DNA from: Prosthecodimorpha staleyi
GTDB taxonomy: Bacteria > Pseudomonadota > Alphaproteobacteria > Rhizobiales > Ancalomicrobiaceae
Assembly (NCBI RefSeq): GCF_018729455.1
Contig: NZ_JAHHZF010000013.1
Location: 173,162-222,470 of the forward strand
Length of the DNA: 49,309 bases
Reading direction: 5' to 3'
Part shown: positions 24,801-32,972 of the stretch, piece after piece
Layout: each line of letters opens with the position of its first letter
Position numbering within the stretch: the first letter of the stretch is position 1
Notes under the pieces: generated by a model
Databases searched by the model: none
Seen by the model: the letters and a program-made list of their open reading frames with translations, nothing else
What the model was told of the DNA's origin: nothing
Program-made: the position numbers and the translations under genes

Positions 24801-26394
24801 CGCCTGGATCGGAGACCGCGTCGACCGATGGCAGGAAACGGCGCATCTGCAGGGCTACAATCTGCTGTTCTGCACGTCGTCGCTCGGGGTCGAAACGATT
24901 GCGCGGACGACGGGCCGGACAGCCCACCTGCTGCCGCTCGCCGCCAACGACGAGCGCTTCCATCCCGGGACATCGGTGCCGCACGATGCGGCCGACATCG
25001 TCTTCGTCGGCAGCCGCCACGATGGCCGGTCGCGGGCGGCCGTCGACCTGCTCGGCGAGATCAATCTGACCGGCGAGGTGGCAATCTACGGCTTCGGCTG
25101 GGATCGTCCGCCGCAACCGGCCGGACATTGGCGCGGTCCGCGCCGCTATGACGAACTGCCGGAGATCTACGCCTCCGCCAAGATCGTCGTCGACGATTCC
25201 CGTCCGGCCCGGCAGGAATGGGGTGCGCTCAATGCCCAGGTCTTCGACGTGCTGGCATCGGGCAGTCTCGCCGTCACCAATTGCCGGGGCGGATCGCAGG
25301 ATCTGTTCGGCGGCCGCCTGCCGACCTTCGCCGACAGCGCGGAACTGGCGGACCTGCTCAAGCGCCATCTCGACCACCCGGCCGAACGGGAGGCATTGGC
25401 GGCGGCCCTGCGCGCCGAGGTTCTGGAAAAGCACACCTACCGGCACCGCGCCGAAACCTTCAAGTCGGCCCTGGCTGCCCTGGTGCGGGACAGTCTGCGC
25501 TTCGCGATCAAGGTTGCGGCGGACGGTGCCGATGACCGCGACGGATTCGAGACTTGGCAGATGGCCCTCGGCCTGCAGCGCGCCCTGCACCGGGCCGGGC
25601 ACTTCGCCCGCGTCGATGTCAGGCCCGATTGGGGTTACGGTCAGTCTGCGGGTGACGACGTCGTCATCGTGCTGCAGGGCGGCGGCGCCTACAAGCCGGC
25701 GCCGTCCAAGATCAACATCCTGTGGCTGACGGACGGTCCGGACGACCTCCCGTTGGCGCAATTCGACAGCTACGACCATATCTTCGTCGCGTCGGCCAAC
25801 CTGGCCGACCGCCTGAAGTATCGCCTGGGCGAGCGGGTCTCGGCGCTGCTGCCCTGCGTCGACCCGGAGGTCTTCCGGCCGGTCGAGGCGGAGCCGGAAA
25901 CGGTCGCCGATGTGGCCTTCGTGGGCGGCTGCAGTGGCGGACGTCCGGCCATCGTCGATGCGGCGCTGCAGGCCGGAATCGCGGTCCGCGCGTTCGGACC
26001 GGGCTGGGACGGACAGGTTCCGGCCGGATCGGCGTGCGGCATGTCGCTCGCCGCGGAGGCGCGCCGTGCCTGCTATTCGGGCGCCGGGATCGTTCTGCAC
26101 CAGCATTCGGCCAGCATGCGCCGGGAGGGTATCGTCTCGACCTGGCTGATGGAGGCCGGAGCCTGCGGGGCTGCGGTGATCTCCGACGATCTTGCGGGTC
26201 TGTCGGAGATCTTCGGCGATGCCGTCGCCATCTGCAACGGCGCCGAAGACCTGGAAGCCAAGACGCGCGCGCTGCTCGCCGACGGCGATCGGCGGCGGGC
26301 GATGGGTGCCGACCTGCGCCGGATCATCGTGGAACGGCATACGGCCGATCAGCGCGTGCAGGACATTCTGAAAGTGGTCGAATCCTTCCGGTAA
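21853..26394 (+). CDS. Giant multidomain glycosyltransferase, paralogue of the one at 13209-17744
   Basis: This 1513-residue protein has the same architecture as the left giant. Four or five Gly-Trp modules (RGWCLW, EGWIVG, QGWAFD, SGWAVN) fill residues 50-590. A GT2 domain follows at about 625-865 with VSFILLNWNG, IVDHGSTDDS, FLVNND and GMEDIDLCMRM. Two CgeB/GT4-like domains occupy about 905-1215 and 1220-1510. Stretches such as NFSFSASNN, CRGGSQDLFG, GDDVVIVLQG and SKINILWL match the left protein nearly word for word, so the pair arose by duplication. The start at ATG 21853 is chosen over a TTG at 21829. It precedes the sulfotransferase-methyltransferase fusion by 248 bases in the same direction. 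Confidence 0.86.
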   Translation: MSQRSLSTSWSDADSVGVEAARSGVRAATIRAMSSWALDDLAAAPSIRGAVEQVTAGGVRGWCLWASDPRSIVDLEISFLGIPLCAARTGVGRPDIGGILGRGTVPVGFEIAWASLWFGDVDTGALVAEVARAPHAPAAVSVRVAAAGRPYLPVLPNADLALTNAEMLAIVRERTAPTGGIDSVDLLTVDAQICWPGKERPITVALTVDGRAVAAEKIAARAPTDGIERIRIPIPADLIDGGIHRIGLLAVAEPPAPVGATIEVRLSVVSEAAWSVRGTLVEGWIVGACDRAVTLDLLADGSVVASVPVTLEAGRPVSFAGMLPHQLTDGQTHRLQVAVSGERVMPLKHVSGGLEVDFRRRIAARVEATTNGSIQGWAFDRLAPEAAVEVELWEGPVLLGRTMTNLIRSDVNKAFDLQGPHGFALSIPARHFDGMVHQLTLRIGGEEISIAPDKRLPKILAPSLIADPALRYAGRVEIVSAQQVSGWAVNRLAPSEPVSVSIFVDGVCEAVVSADQFQKRLQSIAGSGYHIFQYKFPLRLMNNSLRTVEVFISDGHVPLEVILHGKPPGERSSKIEVFFPLIDYFGATVGAPACNDPYPHRLTNIVEGRPNPTPLRPAGSGDPEVSFILLNWNGAPLLDQMLESVATHMAGESIELLIVDHGSTDDSLAVIEKYRAKLDIRLFARGANFSFSASNNYAAARARGRYVFLVNNDLVFPSNCLPTLLSWLEQDPSVGIVGAGLLEPLPKAGGGWRYASHHRGVQFAPFLRAGDDPTFGAIETHDAYSAIGAALEVPAVTGAALLCRREDFLAVGGLDEMYFYGMEDIDLCMRMSRHFGTRIICDLSAIILHNRSFTRTGRLVTGKPNPVLTQSASQNRNTILFSQRFKRRFVQASLASAIESQTLWRNQPLRVTFVVSEVSLEAPAGDFSIALEMAEALRSGSAWEVAFALPETTDVIGTDVLVVMRPDFDLAAVRNGNPGMVSVAWIGDRVDRWQETAHLQGYNLLFCTSSLGVETIARTTGRTAHLLPLAANDERFHPGTSVPHDAADIVFVGSRHDGRSRAAVDLLGEINLTGEVAIYGFGWDRPPQPAGHWRGPRRYDELPEIYASAKIVVDDSRPARQEWGALNAQVFDVLASGSLAVTNCRGGSQDLFGGRLPTFADSAELADLLKRHLDHPAEREALAAALRAEVLEKHTYRHRAETFKSALAALVRDSLRFAIKVAADGADDRDGFETWQMALGLQRALHRAGHFARVDVRPDWGYGQSAGDDVVIVLQGGGAYKPAPSKINILWLTDGPDDLPLAQFDSYDHIFVASANLADRLKYRLGERVSALLPCVDPEVFRPVEAEPETVADVAFVGGCSGGRPAIVDAALQAGIAVRAFGPGWDGQVPAGSACGMSLAAEARRACYSGAGIVLHQHSASMRREGIVSTWLMEAGACGAAVISDDLAGLSEIFGDAVAICNGAEDLEAKTRALLADGDRRRAMGADLRRIIVERHTADQRVQDILKVVESFR

Positions 26395-26642
26395 GGGCGC
26401 AAATGCCCGGAACGGTTCATGACAGCCGGCGGCGGCCTGTCCGGCGGCCCGCTGCGGAAGTATTGCCGCGCCGAGCGGTTCGGATCGAAGCGGGCGCGTG
26501 TCGATGAAGCGAGCCGGACGCGGCACCCGCTCGGATATCCGGTCGGAACGGATCGGCCGGCCGATGCCGGCCAGGACCCGGCGACCGCCGCATCGCCGGC
26601 ACGCGACGCCCATCGGGGATGGGATCGGAGAGGATCTTTCGG

Positions 26643-28910
26643 ATGCTGTTCAATCAGGTCTCGAAGCCGCAAGGCGATGCGGTCTTCATCCATGTCCATG
26701 TTCCGCGGACCGGCGGCACGTCGCTGCGCCGGCTGTTCGAGCGGACGTTCGGGGCCGAGTCCTTCATCTTCAACTACAATGGCGAGATCGAGACGGCGAC
26801 ACCCGAACAACGCGACAAGTGCCGGCTGATCAGCGGTCACATACCGTACGGAGTGCACAGGTACTTTTCGAAACCCTGCCACTACATCACCGCGACGCGC
26901 GATCCGATCGCCCGCTACCAGTCCCTCTATGCCGAGTTCCTCACCAATTCCAACAGCCGGCTGCACCATGCGGCGGTGCGCTACGGCATCGACGATTTTC
27001 TGCGCTTCTGCATCTACAGCGACGATGCCTATACGCTCCACCAACTGGGCAACCTGCAGTGCCGGCTGATCTCCGGATCGAATGATTTCGAGACCGCCAA
27101 GGCATTCATCGACAGCAAGTATCTGCTGGCCTGTCCGTTGCCGGAACTGGATCTGATGGTCGCCATGTTGGCGGAGGTTGCCGGAGCGGGCGACGTGGGC
27201 GCCGTCGAGCGGGTGAACTGGTCGGCGCCGCGCCTGGAGGGCCTACCGTCCCGGTTGGTCCTGTCGGACGCGTCGCTGGACCTGCTGTTCGAACACGACT
27301 CGGGCGATTTCCACCTGCACAGCTATGTGCAGCAGGCCTTTCGGAAGGTCGCCGAGACCTGGGTGCCGGGTGGGGCGCCGGGTGGGGCGCCGGATGCGGC
27401 GCCGGATGCGGCGCCGACACGGGCCGTTGCCGCGCCGGTGCCGCCCCGGCCGGACCCCGAAGAGCAGACCATCCCGCCATCCGACCTGCGCTTCATGGGC
27501 GAGGCCGATGCGGACTTCATGGGCATGGCACAGGCGTTGGCCGACCAGGTCCGCACCATGCTGCCTCGCGAGATCGGCGACGATTTCGAGCTTCTCGATG
27601 TCGGCTGCGGCTACGGCCGCCTTGCCTATGGTTTGAGGGCGCGGGACTATCCCGGCCGCTACACCGGCTTCGACTGCCTGCCGCGACAGATCGATTGGCT
27701 GAACCGGAATTTCGGGAACCGCGATGCCTATCGGTTCCATCATCTTGATCTCGTCAACGAACGCTACAATCCGACCGGCCGGCCGCTGGCCGACGTGAGC
27801 CTGCCGATGGCCGAGCAGTCCAGCGACTGTCTGGTCGCGCTTTCCGTGTTCACCCACATGTACGAACACGAAGTGGTCCAGTATTTCCGGCGGTTGAAGG
27901 CGTTGATAAGGGACGGCGGCCTGTTCATTGCCACGTTCTTCCGAATTCCGCCCGGGTTCGCTCTCGGCGCAAAATATCCGAATGCCATATACGAACTGAC
28001 CAAGCGGGTTTCGGAGAATGCCTTCATCGCGTCCGAAGACCAGCCGTTATGGGTCATCGCCTTCCGCGAGGCCTTCCTGTTGAAGCTCTTCGCGCGGGAA
28101 GGTTTCGAGGTTGTTCTGCAGCGCAAGGGCAAGTGGCTTTCCGGCGAGAACGCCCTGGGTCTGCAGGACTGGTTCATGCTCCGCAAGAAGCCATCTCCCG
28201 GCTCGGATACGGTCCGCTTCGCGCCGATCGCAACCAATGCCGATCCGGGGGTCTGCCCGATCTGCGGCTCGAAGGCCTTCGGGCCCGGTCCGGGCGGCCG
28301 TCTGGCCGCCAGCGGCAGCAATCCGCGGTGTCTGCAGTGCGATTCGCTGGAACGTCACCGCATCGTCCGCACCCTGTTCCACGGCCTGCCGATCGGGCTC
28401 CTCAATTGGCGGCATGCGCTTCTGATCGGCGCCAGCGCCGGGATCGAACCCGGCTGGTTCCGATCGATGGACCGTCTCGACCTCGAGCGGCCGGAGGACC
28501 TTGCCGAGCGGCTCGCCGCGCTCCCCGACGGCAGCTGCGACTTCGTGGTGCTCGACCATGTCCTTGAGTTCGTCGACGACGACCGGGCGGCGTTCGCGGC
28601 CTTGCGCCGGGTCCTGTCCGGGCGCGGCATCCTGCTGATCACCTTCGCAAATTCGGCACAGTCCGACCGAACCGTGGATTTTGCCGAGCCGACCGGCCCC
28701 TATGCGCGCTGGCACGCCTATGGTGCGGATCTGCCCCGTCACTTCGATCTCAAAGGCCACCGCATGCGCATTCTGGCCGTCTCGGTCGAAGACCCCGGCA
28801 CCGGGGTCCGGGAGACCGCGCACCTGTTCTTTTCCGATCAGGCGGCGTTTCATCAGGTCCGACGCGTGCTGGGCGTCTCGAACGCCACCGGCGCCGACGG
28901 GAGCGAATGA
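26643..28910 (+). CDS. Three-part fusion: sulfotransferase, SAM methyltransferase, zinc-ribbon methyltransferase
   Basis: This 755-residue protein has three parts. Residues 1-242 form a Sulfotransfer_2-type domain: FIHVHVPRTGGTSLRRLF supplies the phosphosulfate loop and TATRDPIARYQSLY the 3'-phosphate region. Residues 243-270 are a Pro/Ala linker of GGAP and DAAP repeats. Residues 280-515 are a class I methyltransferase with LLDVGCGYGRLAYGL. Residues 536-750 carry a two-CxxC zinc ribbon (CPICG, CLQC) and a methyltransferase-like core with DHVLEFVDDDRAAF, homologous to the separate protein at 11045-11740. ATG 26643 is favoured over 26619 because GGAGAGGA ends eight bases upstream. It follows the right giant glycosyltransferase and probably decorates its product. 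Confidence 0.85.
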   Translation: MLFNQVSKPQGDAVFIHVHVPRTGGTSLRRLFERTFGAESFIFNYNGEIETATPEQRDKCRLISGHIPYGVHRYFSKPCHYITATRDPIARYQSLYAEFLTNSNSRLHHAAVRYGIDDFLRFCIYSDDAYTLHQLGNLQCRLISGSNDFETAKAFIDSKYLLACPLPELDLMVAMLAEVAGAGDVGAVERVNWSAPRLEGLPSRLVLSDASLDLLFEHDSGDFHLHSYVQQAFRKVAETWVPGGAPGGAPDAAPDAAPTRAVAAPVPPRPDPEEQTIPPSDLRFMGEADADFMGMAQALADQVRTMLPREIGDDFELLDVGCGYGRLAYGLRARDYPGRYTGFDCLPRQIDWLNRNFGNRDAYRFHHLDLVNERYNPTGRPLADVSLPMAEQSSDCLVALSVFTHMYEHEVVQYFRRLKALIRDGGLFIATFFRIPPGFALGAKYPNAIYELTKRVSENAFIASEDQPLWVIAFREAFLLKLFAREGFEVVLQRKGKWLSGENALGLQDWFMLRKKPSPGSDTVRFAPIATNADPGVCPICGSKAFGPGPGGRLAASGSNPRCLQCDSLERHRIVRTLFHGLPIGLLNWRHALLIGASAGIEPGWFRSMDRLDLERPEDLAERLAALPDGSCDFVVLDHVLEFVDDDRAAFAALRRVLSGRGILLITFANSAQSDRTVDFAEPTGPYARWHAYGADLPRHFDLKGHRMRILAVSVEDPGTGVRETAHLFFSDQAAFHQVRRVLGVSNATGADGSE
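27369..27416 (+). repeat. In-frame 12-bp tandem repeats in the fusion linker
   Basis: Two copies of GGTGGGGCGCCG are followed by two copies of GATGCGGCGCCG. They encode two GGAP and two DAAP units. The unit length is a multiple of three, so copy-number change would alter linker length without breaking the frame. Confidence 0.8.
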
Positions 28911-29056
28911 TCCTCGGTAAGGTCTTGCACGTGCTCTCCCGATCCGAGCCGGTCACTCCGATCGGATCGTGCGCGAGCCGCGGGGACCGTTCCCGACGAG
29001 GCCGGCGCGCGCCGGCCGTATCGGCCGGGATGGTCCGCACGGAGGGGGGAGCCGGA

Positions 29057-30670
29057 ATGGCCGCCGGAACGCGGCCCTGGTGGGCAACCGGGGTTCTCTA
29101 CGAGGTCTATCTGCGCTCGTTCCAGGACGGCAACGGGGACGGGATCGGCGACCTCGCCGGGCTGGCGGCGCGTGCCGACTATCTGGCCGGGCTCGGCATC
29201 CGGGCGATCTGGATCACGCCCTTCCAGCCCTCACCGATGGCCGATTTCGGCTACGACGTCGCCGACTACTGCGGCGTCGACCCGCGTTACGGCACGCTCG
29301 AAACCTTCGACGCCGTGCTCGACGGCCTGCGCCGGCGCGGCATCGGCACCATCGTCGACTTCGTTCCGCACCACACGTCGGATAGCCATCCCTGGTTCCG
29401 GGAGGCCCGGTCGTCGCGGGCCTCGCCGCGGCGGGACTGGTATGTCTGGCGCGATCCCGCGCCCGGCGGCGGACCTCCGAACAACTGGCTGAGCCAGACG
29501 GATGGCCCTGCCTGGACGCTCGATCCGGCCACGGGCCAATATTACCTGCACAGCTTTCTGCCGCAGCAGCCCAGCCTGAACTGGCGCAATCCCGAGGTCC
29601 GGCGTGCCATGCTCGACGCGATGGCCTTCTGGCTCGACCGCGGCGTTGCCGGCTTCCGCGTCGATGTGATGCAGGGCCTCCTGGTCGATCCCGGCTTCCG
29701 CGACGATCCGCCCAATCCGCAATGGCGGGACGGCGATCCCGGTTTCATGCGTCTGGCGGCGGTCAACAGTTCCAACCAGCCCGACGTGCTCGATATCGTC
29801 GCCGAGATGCGTAGCCTGATGGCCGCCTATCCGGGCGATCCGGTCCTGATCGGTGAGATCTACCGGCCCGTCGAGACGCTGGTCGCCTATTGCGGGACAC
29901 CGCAGAGCGGCCTGCAGATGCCGACGAATTTCAATCTCTTCTCGACGCCCTGGCGCGCCGAGGCGATCCTGGACCTGGTGACGCGCTACGAGGCCGCGCT
30001 CCCGGCCGGCGCCTGGCCCAATTGGGTGCTCGGCAATCACGACATCGGCCGGGTCGCGACCCGCATCGGCCTCGCCCAGGCCGGCGTGGCGATGCTGATG
30101 CTGATGACGCTGCGCGGCACCCCGACCCTGTATCAGGGCGATGAACTCGGCATGGAGGACGTGTCCGTTCCCCCGGACCGCGTCCGCGATCCCTTCGCGC
30201 GGTTCGGCGCCGGGCGCGGGCGCGATCCGGAGCGCGCGCCGTTGCCGTGGGACGAGGGGCCCCATGCGGGCTTCTCGACGCAGGCGCCCTGGCTGCCCCT
30301 GCCGCCGCCGGGGCGACCGCGCTGCGCCGCTGAACAGGCGCGCGACCCGATCTCGCTCCTGTCGCTGACGCGCCGCCTGATCGCCCTGCGCAACCGCGAA
30401 CCGGCCCTCTCGGAAGGCACCTGGATCGGCATTTCGGCCGACTGCGGGGTCCTGGTCTACGATCGCAGCCATGCCGGCCGGACCTTTCGGGTGGTCCTGA
30501 ATGTCACCGCCGCACCGGCCCGGATCGCTGTTCCCGCCGACAGCCGAGCCGTCCTGTCGACGCATCGGATCAATCCGCCGCCGGTATCTGACGGATCACT
30601 CGCCCTCGCGCCGGATGAAGGCGTCGTGCTCCGGCTCAAGAGGATCACCCGATCTGAATGGATCGGATGA
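29057..30670 (+). CDS. GH13 alpha-glucosidase / alpha-amylase family enzyme
   Basis: This 537-residue protein has the TIM-barrel glycosidase signatures: region I DFVPHH (101-106), nucleophile Asp203 in GFRVDVM, acid/base Glu267 in VLIGEIY, and Asp329 in LGNHDIGR. The start YEVYLRSFQDGNGDGIGD and the layout fit the oligo-1,6-glucosidase/alpha-glucosidase/transglucosidase branch that acts on short alpha-glucosides. There is no signal peptide with ATG 29057, which follows a GGAGGGGGGAG ribosome site, so it is cytosolic. The exact substrate (sucrose, isomaltose, trehalose) is undecided. Its last 75 bases overlap the convergent GH15 gene. Confidence 0.9.
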   Translation: MAAGTRPWWATGVLYEVYLRSFQDGNGDGIGDLAGLAARADYLAGLGIRAIWITPFQPSPMADFGYDVADYCGVDPRYGTLETFDAVLDGLRRRGIGTIVDFVPHHTSDSHPWFREARSSRASPRRDWYVWRDPAPGGGPPNNWLSQTDGPAWTLDPATGQYYLHSFLPQQPSLNWRNPEVRRAMLDAMAFWLDRGVAGFRVDVMQGLLVDPGFRDDPPNPQWRDGDPGFMRLAAVNSSNQPDVLDIVAEMRSLMAAYPGDPVLIGEIYRPVETLVAYCGTPQSGLQMPTNFNLFSTPWRAEAILDLVTRYEAALPAGAWPNWVLGNHDIGRVATRIGLAQAGVAMLMLMTLRGTPTLYQGDELGMEDVSVPPDRVRDPFARFGAGRGRDPERAPLPWDEGPHAGFSTQAPWLPLPPPGRPRCAAEQARDPISLLSLTRRLIALRNREPALSEGTWIGISADCGVLVYDRSHAGRTFRVVLNVTAAPARIAVPADSRAVLSTHRINPPPVSDGSLALAPDEGVVLRLKRITRSEWIG

Positions 30671-32680
30671 TCCTCTGCGTATTTTGGTTTGCACAAGCTT
30701 TTTCCGATCGGAGCGGGCCGCTCTGATCGGACCTTGCTCTGAGGGCGCCGTCGGACCGGACCCGCCGCCGGCCGCGGCTGCAGCGGCGGCGAGTTCCGCC
30801 TGGGCCAGGATGTAGAGGCCGGCGCCATAGCCGACCATCGGGATCGAACCGGCGTAGCGGCCGGCCGGCGCGCCCGGCGCGACGTCGTAGGTCTCCGGGA
30901 TCAGGCCGAAATGCCGGATCGCCCGGTCGGTCGTGATGTCGAGCAGCTGCCGGGCGCGGTCGAGCCGGCCCCGTCGCGCTGCCACGCAGGCGGCGCGGAG
31001 GTTGACGAAGGCCCATTCGGCCGACGCGTAGCTTCCGCCGCCGGCGCTGCGCCGGTAGCCGCCGGAGGGAACCCGCAAGGTTTCGAGCGCCGCGTAGGTG
31101 CGGTGGGCGACCGGCGTTTCCAGATCGGTCGCGACGCCGAGCGCGAACAGCTCGAAGGCCGCGCCGTCGATGTCGGTCTCCGGGCTGGATTCGCGCGCGC
31201 CGCGCAGGTGGCCCGTGGCCGGATCGCGGAAAGTGTCCGGGATTGCCGTCGCGATCGCCTCCGCGAGCGCGGCATGGCGCGCCGCATCCTCCGGCTGCCC
31301 GCATGCGGCCGCCAGCGCCGCGAAGTCGGCCAGACCGCGCGCGGCGGTCACGCTGGTGTAGAGGAAGTGTCGCGCATTCTCCTGGTGCACCTCCCAGATC
31401 GAGCAATCCGGACGCATCACCGGCGCCTCCGTCTCGATCCGGGCCGCAATGGCCTCCGCCACGTCCTCGCGCAGGATGTCGTAGATGCGGCGCCCGTCCA
31501 ACGGCGTGGCCAGCCAGGCGGCGTCGCCGTCGGTTTCGACCAGGATGCGGGTGGCCCACAGCACCAGACCCCAGCCGTCGGTTTCGATGTTGGGGGTGGC
31601 ATGGCCGGCATAGTCGGCCTCTTCCTGACCGTCGCCGAAATAGCGCACGACCGATACCCGGTAGGGGATGCCGCCGACCCAGTCGCGGTAGCGTCCGGCG
31701 CGCCGGTTGCCGAGCAGGAACAGCAGCGCGCGCCGTGCCTCGTCACGATGGCCCATGGTGGCCAGCGCGGCAATGGCGTAGCAGCCGTCGCGGACCCAGC
31801 CGATCGACCATTCGCCCGGCGCCAGGGAGGCCAGCATCATGCCGTCTGCGGGTGTCTCCCGAACCTGCCCCATGCGGAGCACAGCCTCGCTCTGCCGCCA
31901 GACCGAGATCGCATCCGGCTGCGTCAGCCAGGTCGGAACAGGCCGCCGCCACGCCCGCCAGGCGCCCAGTTCCGCCTCCGCCAGCGCCTCCGCATCGCGA
32001 TCCGCGACCCAGGCGTCGATCGCCGCGATCGCCGCCTCGCGATCGGATGCCGCATCGAGATAGGCGACCACGAAACCCAGCGCCGGCCCCTCGGCGGCCA
32101 TCACGACCGGCGCCGTCGCCCGGCCGCCGGCTGGACCGTCCCGGCGCACCGTCGTCCGGCCGACGGCCCGATAGAGCAGCGTACCCTCGCCCGGTCCCTG
32201 TTCGATCAAAAGGTCCGGCCGCAGTTCGGTGCGGATCGGATCGCCCGGACCGGGGACGATCGCGAACGGGCTCTTCCAGAACGGCTCGGCGACGGGGCGG
32301 AGCCCGAGACGGAAGGAAAGATCGGCCCCGGTCGACGCCGCGCCAGGGGCCTGCAGGCCGATCAGGACGGCATTGAGGGCAAGACCGAACGGCGACACCA
32401 CGGTCAGCGTCGCCGCGTCGGTGAACCGAACCCGGACGATATGGGTCTCTTCGACATACCCGGCCTCCCGGACCGGCTTGGTTGCCGCGCCGTCGACGCG
32501 AAAGGCGAGATCGGCAAGGAGGTTGCGCCGTTCGATTCCGAAGCCTGTCGGGTCCGGCCCGGGCCTGAGATAGCGGTAGGGATGATCGAGGACGGCGGTG
32601 ACGCGGCCGGTCGGGGCGTCGACCAGCGTGAAGTTCCTGCCGTTGCCGGTGGTCAGGGTGAAGTAGCTGCGACCCTCCAA
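30596..32680 (-). CDS. GH15 glucoamylase / glucodextranase-like protein
   Basis: This 694-residue protein fits the bacterial GH15 family: an N-terminal beta-sandwich domain (1-245) and an alpha/alpha-barrel (250-630) with GWVRDGCYAI, DGWGLVLWA, SIWEVHQ (Glu430, likely acid) and IPETYD (Glu596, likely base). It should release glucose or hydrolyse small alpha-glucosides such as trehalose. The start is TTG 32680, backed by a GAGGAGG seven bases upstream and by absence of a better ATG. The tail beyond residue 635 is low in complexity, and its final codons overlap the convergent GH13 gene. There is no signal peptide. Confidence 0.85.
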   Translation of the reverse strand: MEGRSYFTLTTGNGRNFTLVDAPTGRVTAVLDHPYRYLRPGPDPTGFGIERRNLLADLAFRVDGAATKPVREAGYVEETHIVRVRFTDAATLTVVSPFGLALNAVLIGLQAPGAASTGADLSFRLGLRPVAEPFWKSPFAIVPGPGDPIRTELRPDLLIEQGPGEGTLLYRAVGRTTVRRDGPAGGRATAPVVMAAEGPALGFVVAYLDAASDREAAIAAIDAWVADRDAEALAEAELGAWRAWRRPVPTWLTQPDAISVWRQSEAVLRMGQVRETPADGMMLASLAPGEWSIGWVRDGCYAIAALATMGHRDEARRALLFLLGNRRAGRYRDWVGGIPYRVSVVRYFGDGQEEADYAGHATPNIETDGWGLVLWATRILVETDGDAAWLATPLDGRRIYDILREDVAEAIAARIETEAPVMRPDCSIWEVHQENARHFLYTSVTAARGLADFAALAAACGQPEDAARHAALAEAIATAIPDTFRDPATGHLRGARESSPETDIDGAAFELFALGVATDLETPVAHRTYAALETLRVPSGGYRRSAGGGSYASAEWAFVNLRAACVAARRGRLDRARQLLDITTDRAIRHFGLIPETYDVAPGAPAGRYAGSIPMVGYGAGLYILAQAELAAAAAAAGGGSGPTAPSEQGPIRAARSDRKKLVQTKIRRGSSDPFRSGDPLEPEHDAFIRREGE
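30639..30676. terminator. Bidirectional hairpin inside the GH13/GH15 overlap
   Basis: AGAGGATCACCCGATC and GATCGGATGATCCTCT pair over 16 positions with one mismatch around a TGAATG loop. The GH13 stop codon lies in the right arm, and the GH15 gene reads through the whole element near its 3' end. A T-rich run follows on the plus strand. Confidence 0.6.
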
Positions 32681-32972
32681 GTCCGCGCCTCCTCGCGCCT
32701 GCTGGAACCCGCCGCGGCCTGGCCGGCAGGAGCGGCGCGGCCGCGGGAAGTGACCTTCATGCGTCGCTCGCGCGGCCGGGACCGGACGCGGCGCCGCCCA
32801 AGACCATCGCCGACATCGCCGCCGTTGGGAATGTCCCCGACCGCTTCATCGGCCGGATGATCCGGCCGGCCCGTCGGTCGCCGGGCGTTCCGGCGGCATT
32901 GGCCATCGCCCGCCGCCCATCGCCCACGGCCCATCGCCCTGCCGTCATCCGCGCCAGGCACGGATTTTCGGA

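Noticed and set aside
21799-26613. 1604-residue minus-strand open frame
   Set aside because: It is opposite the right giant glycosyltransferase, has the same low-complexity composition of mirror frames and no domain.
32881-32945. CCATCGCCC repeats as a CRISPR or satellite array
   Set aside because: Only three imperfect short copies without regular spacers.
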